From Penaeus vannamei (lineage: Eukaryota; Arthropoda; Malacostraca; Decapoda; Penaeidae), in contig NC_091570.1 of assembly GCF_042767895.1 (NCBI RefSeq), positions 19,398,129-19,410,628 on the forward strand: a stretch of DNA of 12,500 bases. The letters run 5' to 3'. The position numbers and the translations under genes are program-made. This document shows, in pieces, positions 9,001-12,500 of the stretch. The stretch's first letter is position 1; every line of letters begins with the position of its first letter. A model generated the notes under the pieces. The model ran no database searches. It was not told the DNA's origin and saw only the letters and a list, made by a program, of their open reading frames with translations.

Positions 9001-9496
9001 CTTTCTCCCAATTGGTTGGCTTACTAAGGTAAATCTGCTCAAACTTCAACAGATGACGAGGCTGAAAGAAAAATTACTGTTAGGTGCATTTCTCAATCCC
9101 TAAACAATCTGTAAACTCCATAATGAGTAGTTTTTGTTTCATGGCTTTTACATCTTTGCCTTTTTTTTCTTCTTCTTTTTTCATTGTATTTCCTTTGCTA
9201 TTGGGTTTTTTAATTTGTTGCTCTTTATCACTCTCAAATCAGGGGACATAAAGATAGAGAAAGACTTACTGGAGTCTCAAGTTCTCCTGCTGTGTGCTGG
9301 GCTTCAGCTTGGAGATCAATTGCCTGTGAATCCTCAACAATCCTCTGGATGGTCATGGTAATAAATTCATCAAAGGAGTCCAGCTGCTGTCGTACAAGAC
9401 CTTTCTCGTCAAAATATGATGAGATTACAAGCCAACAGGCCTCCTGCCAGATATCTGGGGAGATCTCATCTCCATCTTCCTCCCCATAGTTCATGT
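1..9496 (-). CDS. POLR2B: RNA polymerase II second-largest subunit RPB2, 14 exons, both ends incomplete
   Basis: RPB2 pairs with RPB1 to form the catalytic cleft of nuclear RNA polymerase II, which makes mRNA. Joined exons (minus strand, in order): 9496-9270, 9061-8857, 7901-7774, 6596-6438, 6073-5909, 5676-5360, 5234-5048, 4658-4375, 4006-3895, 3665-3511, 2404-2182, 1245-1098, 860-703, 66-1. All junctions are GT..AG and in phase, giving 844 codons counted from the Met at 9494. Rough domain order: protrusion (1-165 and 350-410), lobe (165-350), fork (410-500), external 1 (500-600), external 2 (600-690), hybrid-binding (from about 700). Arg716 in SPRNTYQ and Glu786-Asp787 in GYNQED match the yeast nucleotide and metal-B residues R766 and E836/D837, with the same 70-residue spacing. 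No stop or frameshift is present, so the gene looks functional. The first exon, the C-terminal third, the promoter and the polyA site are not seen. RPA2, RPB2 and RPC2 paralogues differ strongly in these segments; Pol II identity is near certain. Confidence 0.98.
67..702 (-). other. POLR2B: RPB2 intron, 636 bp
   Basis: GT..AG intron, AT-rich, with a 15-A run at 246-260 on the plus strand. I see no gene, transposon end or structured repeat in it. Confidence 0.9.
703..860 (-). CDS. POLR2B: RPB2 exon: hybrid-binding domain with catalytic acidic pair (residues 770-822)
   Basis: It encodes INSIVGIACYTGYNQEDSVI, then MNLSTVERGFFRSCFYRSYK and a variable DSETRRTGMQEE. Glu786-Asp787 in YNQED correspond to yeast E836/D837; the Asp contacts the second catalytic metal. 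The acceptor is CTTTTTTGCAG and the donor is GTAAGT. Confidence 0.97.
1098..1245 (-). CDS. POLR2B: RPB2 exon: hybrid-binding domain (residues 721-770)
   Basis: It encodes [37 protein letters not shown] and MEYLRFRELPAG, with the last Gly codon split (G|GA). The acceptor is TGTATTACAG and the donor is GTATGG. Confidence 0.97.
1393..1530 (-). other. 45-codon ORF with signal-peptide-like start inside transposon copy 1
   Basis: The ORF starts MMFVHLCRVLFVTLAFALDA, a hydrophobic core like a secretion signal, and then runs LFASPGLQSICPVDG and ITRVAGQVFP to a TGA. Copy 2 has the same start but a 37-bp deletion cuts the ORF to 25 codons (7071-7148). It is too short for the six-frame threshold and unlike any protein I can name. 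Hydrophobic runs like this also arise by chance, so coding status is unproven. Confidence 0.25.
1563..1709 (-). pseudogene. Coding-like frame inside transposon copy 1 (disrupted)
   Basis: Read on the minus strand from 1709, the frame begins TCAVGHCG, meets a TAG at codon 9, continues EYGAQHGSGVLPGAG and TAYARYIPHLFIDGN, and stops with TAA at 1562-1560. Copy 2 (7181-7324) keeps the same frame and stop without the internal TAG. Differences between the copies are mostly at third positions, and the only length difference is one whole codon. I do not recognise the peptide. It may be a captured piece of a host gene or a chance frame with CpG decay at third positions. Confidence 0.3.
2182..2404 (-). 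CDS. POLR2B: RPB2 exon: external 2 to hybrid-binding (residues 646-720)
   Basis: It encodes WQDLVASGVVEYIDCSEEET, a variable acidic stretch at about 676-686 (SLEDFGVEEEK), then [20 protein letters not shown] and FPDHNQSPRNTYQ. Arg716 in SPRNTYQ aligns with yeast R766, which contacts the incoming NTP phosphates. The acceptor is AATTTTTAG and the donor is GTATGT. Confidence 0.97.
2413..2448. repeat. AAAT/TA-rich simple repeat
   Basis: A TATA run is followed by five AAAT-type units. It sits a few bases upstream of the intron acceptor at 2405, in the region where the branch point and polypyrimidine tract would be expected on the minus strand. Confidence 0.7.
2589..2616. repeat. Perfect 11-bp inverted repeat
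   Basis: Arms TTTCAAGATTT (2589-2599) and AAATCTTGAAA (2606-2616) are separated by six bases. It could form a hairpin in the intron transcript. No function is evident. Confidence 0.7.
2929..2961. repeat. 15-bp inverted repeat with 3-base loop
   Basis: Arms GTACTTTGGACATCC (2929-2943) and GGATGTTCAAAGTAC (2947-2961) pair with one mismatch across the loop TGT. Weaker outer matches (CAAAAGTAT near 2867, ATACTTTTG near 2971) flank it. It may be a hairpin or the centre of a decayed palindromic element. Confidence 0.75.
3511..3665 (-). CDS. POLR2B: RPB2 exon: external 2 (residues 595-646)
   Basis: It encodes VCMVRDIRDKEIRIYTDAGR, ICRPLLVVENGKLLLKKRHI and LKEREYNNF, ending with AG of a split Ser codon. 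The acceptor is TTACTCAAG and the donor is GTAAGG. Cys596 sits where other animals usually have Ser (EVSMIRDI). Confidence 0.96.
3895..4006 (-). CDS. POLR2B: RPB2 exon: external 1 to external 2 (residues 557-594)
   Basis: The exon starts with the last base of a split Asp codon, then encodes [20 protein letters not shown] and LRKLRRQMDIIVSE. The acceptor is CTATTTTCAG and the donor is GTAAAT. It is the shortest complete exon in the window. Confidence 0.96.
4043..4187 (+). repeat. Diverged tandem duplication, unit 1
   Basis: Shares with 4219-4370, in the same order, ATGTATCT/ATATATCT, AGTAATTTCT, CAAATCTATT, TTACACTC-GGAGAAA, GAG--TCTGACT and TTTTAAC. The offset is about 176-183 bp. The order and spacing make chance AT-rich similarity unlikely. 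Confidence 0.65.
4219..4370 (+). repeat. Diverged tandem duplication, unit 2
   Basis: Partner of 4043-4187. It abuts the intron's splice donor (GTATGT at 4374-4369 on the minus strand), so the donor-proximal part of the intron seems to have been duplicated inward. Confidence 0.65.
4375..4658 (-). CDS. POLR2B: RPB2 exon: fork and external 1 (residues 463-557)
   Basis: It encodes [35 protein letters not shown] and CPAETPEGAAVGLVKNLAL. CPAETPEG corresponds to CPIETPEG of bacterial beta, just after the rifampicin region, and fork loops next to the RNA-DNA hybrid come from this block. The exon ends LEEIAPSSIYD with the Asp codon split (GA|T). The acceptor is AACTTTCCAG and the donor is GTATGT. 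Confidence 0.97.
4659..5047 (-). other. POLR2B: RPB2 intron, 389 bp
   Basis: GT..AG intron, AT-rich, with a short A run at 4860-4869. I see no other structure. Confidence 0.9.
5048..5234 (-). CDS. POLR2B: RPB2 exon: end of protrusion and start of fork (residues 400-462)
   Basis: The exon completes a split Gly codon, then reads LFKSLMKEVRMHAQ..., [20 protein letters not shown] and [17 protein letters not shown] with ARAGVSQ leads into the fork domain. Residues about 415-428 (LDKGQEYGLDAAVK) are the variable part. The acceptor is ATATTCCAG and the donor is GTAAGA. Confidence 0.97.
5360..5676 (-). CDS. POLR2B: RPB2 exon: lobe and return to protrusion (residues 295-400)
   Basis: The longest exon seen. 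It encodes [20 protein letters not shown], then [20 protein letters not shown], and ends [20 protein letters not shown] plus LMALLFRG. The acceptor is TTGATTTACAG. The donor is GTGAGT, after GG of the split Gly codon. Confidence 0.97.
5909..6073 (-). CDS. POLR2B: RPB2 exon: lobe (residues 240-294)
   Basis: 55 codons, phase 0 at both ends: SAKKSAIGQRIIGVLPYVKQ, then [20 protein letters not shown] and the acidic DFDDPEMMEM. The acceptor is TTTTAACAG and the donor is GTAAGC. Confidence 0.97.
6074..6437 (-). other. POLR2B: RPB2 intron, 364 bp
   Basis: GT..AG intron. A T run at 6139-6151 is followed by further T-rich sequence. A doubled AAGTAAGTAAAAGTAAGTAA-type stretch lies near 6340-6360. I see no gene in it. 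Confidence 0.9.
6438..6596 (-). CDS. POLR2B: RPB2 exon: lobe (residues 187-239)
   Basis: 53 codons, [20 protein letters not shown] through [13 protein letters not shown]. The acceptor is TTTTTTTACAG and the donor is AGT|GTAAGT. A GT two bases further upstream was not chosen because only GTAAGT keeps the SSAKKSAIGQR frame. The SMKDGKF and NMMARG wording resembles insect RPB2 more than the vertebrate form. Confidence 0.97.
7034..7669 (+). mobile_element. piggyBac-like non-autonomous DNA transposon, copy 2
   Basis: 636 bp, same orientation as copy 1 and alignable from GATCACATCAAGGAAAACTTGG to CAGGGGG. It is followed by an intact TTAA (7670-7673). The left side has ATAA where TTAA is expected and has lost most of the left inverted repeat (the CCGGATGACGTTGC part). 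It lacks the 37 bp between the GGTGATG repeats of copy 1 and about 30 bp near the right end. The copies look about three quarters to four fifths identical by eye, so both are old. Confidence 0.75.
7181..7324 (-). pseudogene. Coding-like frame inside transposon copy 2 (open)
   Basis: 48 sense codons on the minus strand without a stop: TCAVGHCGQEYGAQHGNGVL, then PGAGIRPVTAYARYVPHSFI and DGNAKAPS, ending at TAA 7180-7178. There is no in-frame ATG at its start and no clear splice acceptor directly before it. Against copy 1, I count 13 third-position, 4 first-position and 5 second-position differences. Several third-position changes are CpG to TpG or CpA, which could produce the bias without selection. 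The product is unknown. Confidence 0.3.
7774..7901 (-). CDS. POLR2B: RPB2 exon: protrusion to lobe (residues 144-186)
   Basis: It encodes KIPIMLRSTYCLLSGLTDRD followed by NECPLDPGGYFIINGSEK, one of the most conserved RPB2 stretches. The acceptor is CACACAG. The donor lies in GAAAAA|GTAAGT, in phase 0, and continues to VLIAQEK in the next exon. Confidence 0.97.
8380..8523 (+). mobile_element. Possible A-tailed short retroposon
   Basis: A segment richer in G and C (around 8400-8465, with CATGCCGGGCCAACTC and TTGGTGGCTGAGCAC) runs into ATTAATAATAATG and 18 A at 8506-8523. That layout is typical of SINE-like retroposons. The GGTGGCTGAG stretch faintly resembles a tRNA A box, but I could not find a convincing B box or target-site duplication. 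The left border is a guess. Confidence 0.25.
8657..8748. repeat. A-rich low-complexity tract (AAAT/AAT units)
   Basis: About 90 bases almost entirely of AAAT, AAT and A runs, ending AAAAAGTTTTTTTT. On the minus strand it is T-rich and lies 110 bases into the intron. Confidence 0.8.
8857..9061 (-). CDS. POLR2B: RPB2 exon: protrusion (residues 76-143)
   Basis: It encodes PRHLLKFEQIYLSKPTNWEK, then MMPNEARLRNLTYSSPLYVD. The acceptor is TTTCTTTCAG and the donor is GTAAGT; the exon ends in phase 1 (G of Gly144). Residues 98-101 read FNYS, where fly and vertebrate proteins have APSP or SPSP-like residues. The segment at about 127-143 (KDGEKPIEHKEEKIYIG) is the usual variable loop before the conserved IGK-IPIML block. 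Confidence 0.97.
9270..9496 (-). CDS. POLR2B: RPB2 exon: acidic N-terminus and start of protrusion (residues 1-75)
   Basis: The exon reads MNYGEEDGDEISPDIWQEAC and continues with the conserved FDEKGLVRQQLDSFDEF and IDLQAEAQH blocks of the protrusion. The acceptor is CTAAACAG before 9496 and the donor is GTAAGT at 9269-9264. The exon opens with AC, which completes a split codon (G|AC, Asp). Animal RPB2 normally has a short acidic start of the type MYD-x-(D/E) before this point, so the ATG at 9494 is probably an internal Met and a tiny first coding exon lies upstream. If the upstream exon is only 5' UTR, this ATG (A at -3) could instead be the start. Confidence 0.96.
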
Positions 9497-10490
9497 CTGT
9501 TTAGAAATACAAAAAGGCATTAGAAAAAAGATAAATGTATAATCTATTTACTAATACAGCAATGCTGTCATCACAATCTACTGACATATCTTGAAATCTC
9601 AAAATTTAAAATCTGAATACAATAATATGATTGAAATTCAGTTGAACACACAAAATTTGAATTAGATACTTAGGTCTCAGTATTACCTAGGCCCTAAGTA
9701 TGTGGACAATCAGTGATGTGCATAAACATGTTAGATGTTTTTCATTTCTAAATATCACTTTTTGGTTTACTTGAAAATGTTAGTAATCAATTGAATTAAA
9801 GAGTATCGGAAATCCTATGTCAAGGATCCCTCTTTGGATTTAAAAATTCAATAACTAAAAGACGTTAATACTTGTTTTACCTTTCTACAATCAGCACAAA
9901 AAAGAATTACTAAAAATGCCAATAAACAATATGACAACCATACAAAAAAGTTTGGTTTTAATGAAAATTATGTACGAATCTTTAGCTCAATAAAAAAAAA
10001 AACATATTGGCTAATCCATATTATTCCTTTGTAAATTTTCACTACTAAAATAAAATTTCCAATTCATATCATGGTAGCTGTCACAAACTGGACTTCATCA
10101 AACAGGAGACTATTCCTTTAAAAAAGCTAACTCAACCTAACCTTAACCTCCATCTACTTTCATAATTATTCTACATATCATTCCTCAACCAAAATATCTT
10201 TGCAACAACACTACAAAGGCCACACAATTGTAGGGTTCATATTCCTAGGTGGATACTAGCCTACAGAAAAAAAAATGTTAGTTAAAATAAGGATATTTTT
10301 CTAACTTTTCAAAAACAACTCATGTTTATATATATTTCTTTTCAATGTAACTATCCAACAGTGACTTCCAAACAAATGATGGTTAAATAATAGTCCAAAG
10401 TTTACTTCAGTAACTATTATACTGGTATGTCTGATCGAGTTATAGTAATAAAGATTGATAATGCCAAAATTTAAGTTGAATATTAACTAA
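9497..10490. other. Non-coding AT-rich stretch upstream of the first RPB2 exon seen
   Basis: Probably RPB2 intron 1. The acceptor CTAAACAG adjoins 9496. No GT donor after a short in-phase ATG exon was found here, and I see no gene, terminus or strong repeat. Confidence 0.6.
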
Positions 10491-11738
10491 CCCCCTGCAA
10501 GTCAATTAGGAGCACTGATTTTCATGTGTTCATCGTGCGTATGTGTTAGACTTACGCAGTCAGTGTTTCAGAAATATATTTTCCAAATGTGAATATAAAT
10601 ATACAATAGGCTTTAAGAACATAGGGGAAAATATCTTGAGGACATCCAAGCAACTGCCACTGGCTTCAAAAACAATTCCATTCCCAAAACTTTTATACTA
10701 TTTCTATGAAAGCCAGCAAATTTCTGACAATTATACATTCTAGAAAAATAGTTTGTAAACTTCCCTAGTAATTTAGTGACAAATAAGGCACCCTCTCAAG
10801 TAGTATCTTGCATGAGTATACATAGTGGAGGTTGGAAAATCTAAAGCTACTGTAGCACTATTATTCTTTCATTATGGATGACAACAAGTTTTGGATAAAA
10901 GACACTCTGCATCCCACAACACCCCAGGGAAACAGTCTTCACCTTGTTATGCAGAGCATGATAGAACTGAAATTCAGGAGCACCCACTGGGCTTAGGTTG
11001 GAGTAGAGCTTTCCAGGATTGTTTTCCCTCTATCGTGGCATTATCATGCATATCTAGATTATTTCTTGTACCAACAACTTAAATTTATTTCCTTCTTCAG
11101 GAATACCATTCAATTTGCCCCAGCATAATGCAACCATAGCATGAAGATTAAATAAGTTTTCATTTCAACATAATTAAAAATAAAGAAAAATAACTCATCA
11201 CAAAAAAAAAAAATTGTTTACAATTACTGAAACTAAGTCCCTGTTACTGCAGAGCAAACACCTTCCTAGCCCAGGGACGACCCTAGTTCCCCTCCCTATC
11301 ACATTATTTCCGCAGCCTCACCTTGAACTTCTTTTTTCAATTTTAACATCATTCTTTTACTCAGATTATTTCACTTAACATTGAGTTTAATGTTTACCTC
11401 TCTTCTGGACATGTTCTATGATTTTCTATCTTTGGGAATATATTATGTAAATATATACCATCTTTTTATCATGATCTTTCCCCCGCCACTGACTCGTCAG
11501 ACAGTATGTTTTTCTCTCATAGTAGCAACTTCATGAATAGTAGCAGCTATAATGAAGGTAAAACTTCAAAATTATAATTTTTTATAAATTATAGCAAAAT
11601 AAAAGCTTTTAGATGCCAAATGTCGATTGCAAACTACCAAGAGAGCTGAGCGCAAATAGAGGAAACTGCTGATGCACACCAACAATCCCATAATCACGTC
11701 CAATTACCTAACTTTTTTATCCGGCTGCATTGGGTTAA
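10487..11738 (-). mobile_element. Possible decayed piggyBac-like element or its ends
   Basis: On the minus strand from 11738 the sequence reads TTAACCCAATGCAGCCGGAT, close to the left end of transposon copy 1 (TTAACCCCTTGGACCCGGAT). At the other side, 10487-10498 reads CTAACCCCCTGC, close to the right-end repeat of copy 1 (TTAACCCCCTG). The interior does not obviously match the intronic copies. The single terminus at 11714-11738 is the firm part; joining it to 10487 is speculative. Confidence 0.3.
10912..11140 (+). repeat. Unidentified interspersed repeat, copy A
   Basis: Aligns in order with copy B (12082-12312). Shared blocks are GTCTTCACCTT, TATGCA, CTGAAAtTCAGGAGCA, GCTTTCCAG, GTGGCATTA, TTTCTTGTACCA and GAATA-CATATTCAA-TTGC. 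By eye it is about 70 percent identical. The class is unknown; no long ORF is conserved between copies. Confidence 0.6.
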
Positions 11739-11762
11739 CTATACTAACACGAATCTATCACC

Positions 11763-11932
11763 AATTAATCTTTATAGTATGGACACACTAAGTTAGGGTA
11801 AATTGAAGATCATAATACAGAGGAGAATAAGTTGCAGTTATCAGTACAAGAAATAATCTGTAGACACAAATGGTAACACCAAAAATAAAGAAAGGCACTG
11901 CTCACAACCACTCTGTGCTCCAAGTTTCAGCG
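11763..11932 (-). repeat. Unidentified interspersed repeat, copy C (inverted)
   Basis: On the minus strand from 11932 it matches copy B: GCTGAAACT-GGAGCA, CTTTATTT-TGG, TGTCTACA-AT-ATTTCTTGTAC, ACTGCAACT, CCTCT, and GTGTCCATACTATAAAG against GCGTCCCTACCTTAAAG. With copy B it forms a large inverted repeat spaced by about 200 bp. Confidence 0.6.
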
Positions 11933-12081
11933 ATTGGTAATTTTTACAGTATGGATGTACTCGCCTCAGACTAAGTCCAAAACTCCACACCAATTTTTTT
12001 TTTATCATTCTAAGTTGCCGTGACTGGGAATGCCCTTTGGGCACTGTCCAAGGGAAGAGTTAATAGGGGGCTTTACTTCCT

Positions 12082-12312
12082 CATGCCCCCCGGGAGACAA
12101 TGTCTTCACCTTAGTATGCACGGCAAGAAAGAGCTGAAACTCAGGAGCATCAAGTGGACTTGGGCCAAGAGCAGCGCTTTCCAGAATTTTTTTTCTTTAT
12201 TTGTGGCATTAGCACTCATGTCTACATATCATTTCTTGTACCACTTACTGCAACTATTTTTCCTCTTAAAGAATATCATATTCAAATTGCTCTAATTTGG
12301 TGCGTCCCTACC
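12082..12312 (+). repeat. Unidentified interspersed repeat, copy B
   Basis: Direct partner of copy A and inverted partner of copy C. It extends further left than C (shared with A from CCCC-GGGA-ACA-TGTCTTCACC). A short CCCTTTGG...CCAAGGG palindrome lies just before it at 12031-12052. Confidence 0.6.
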
Positions 12313-12500
12313 TTAAAGCTTAACGCAGCAATTATCTTGTCATGCATACGGTATTGAGGACTGTATTTGCTTGGGGTCGGTAGGGAAGAGTCTCCACCAA
12401 CCCTCCCCTTGGGCAGTTGGGCAACTCTAGTCATAGCAACTTAGTCTGTACATTAAATTTTATAGGATAATCTTACAGCATTTTGAGATGTGGGGTTCAG
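12313..12500. other. Non-coding end of window
   Basis: A slightly GC-richer stretch (12360-12430, including GGGTCGGTAGGGAAGAG and ACCCTCCCCTTGGGCAGTTG) without a recognisable gene, promoter or repeat partner. Confidence 0.4.

Noticed and set aside
10128..10149. Telomere-like CCTAA units (AACCTAACCTTAACC)
   Set aside because: There are only two or three imperfect units, which is expected by chance in AT-rich DNA and too few for an interstitial telomere repeat.
10543..10743. Plus-strand ORF of 66 codons
   Set aside because: AT-rich, with no known motif and no codon-use signal; consistent with chance.
10891..11082. Plus-strand ORF of 63 codons
   Set aside because: It overlaps repeat copy A, has no domain and is not conserved with copy B.
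11398..11412. ATGTCCAGAAGAGAG followed by GTAAAC on the minus strand as RPB2 exon 1
   Set aside because: It ends in phase 0. Joined to 9496 it would read ACA TGA, an immediate stop, and the residues do not resemble an RPB2 start.
11712..11735. Minus-strand ATGCAGCCGGAT... with GTAATT donor as RPB2 exon 1
   Set aside because: The phase does not fit the split Asp codon, and the sequence is better explained as a transposon terminus.
12066..12075. GGGGGCTTTA shared with both transposon copies (1566, 7184)
   Set aside because: The match is about ten bases and the flanks do not align, so it is not evidence for another copy.
12020..12357. Plus-strand ORFs of 91 and 67 codons
   Set aside because: They lie over repeat copy B, and the equivalent frames are broken in copies A and C.

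Overview
The window is eukaryotic nuclear DNA, AT-rich, with one intron-split gene on the minus strand. The gene is the second-largest subunit of RNA polymerase II (RPB2, POLR2B; RpII140 in flies). Fourteen exons can be placed between 9496 and 1, each with GT..AG borders and with reading phases that match from exon to exon. They encode 844 consecutive codons plus two bases of a split codon, about three quarters of a subunit that is usually about 1,170-1,220 residues. The protein wording (for example [34 protein letters not shown]) is closest to arthropod RPB2 as I remember it. An arthropod is likely and a crustacean is plausible, but the species cannot be told from this window.

Layout from high to low coordinates, which is the direction of transcription: 9497-12500 is non-coding and probably intron 1 or 5' flank. 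It carries three diverged copies of one unidentified repeat, two of them facing each other, and a single terminus resembling those of the intronic transposons. Next come exons for the protrusion, lobe, fork, external 1, external 2 and the start of the hybrid-binding domain. The gene runs off the low-coordinate end of the window inside the hybrid-binding domain, so the rest of that domain, the wall and the zinc-binding clamp end lie outside. The first few codons are also missing, because the first exon seen starts with the last two bases of a split codon.

Two of the longest introns (1246-2181 and 6597-7773) each hold one copy of the same 640-730 bp non-autonomous DNA transposon in the same orientation. 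The better copy is flanked by TTAA and has CCC...GGG imperfect terminal inverted repeats, as in the piggyBac superfamily. Its minus strand carries a shared reading frame whose differences between copies fall mostly at third codon positions, plus a short ORF that starts like a signal peptide. This is the least explained part of the window. Other introns contain a tandem duplication touching a splice donor, two perfect or near-perfect hairpins, A-rich low-complexity DNA and a possible A-tailed retroposon. I saw no tRNA, rRNA, CRISPR or prokaryotic-type features.
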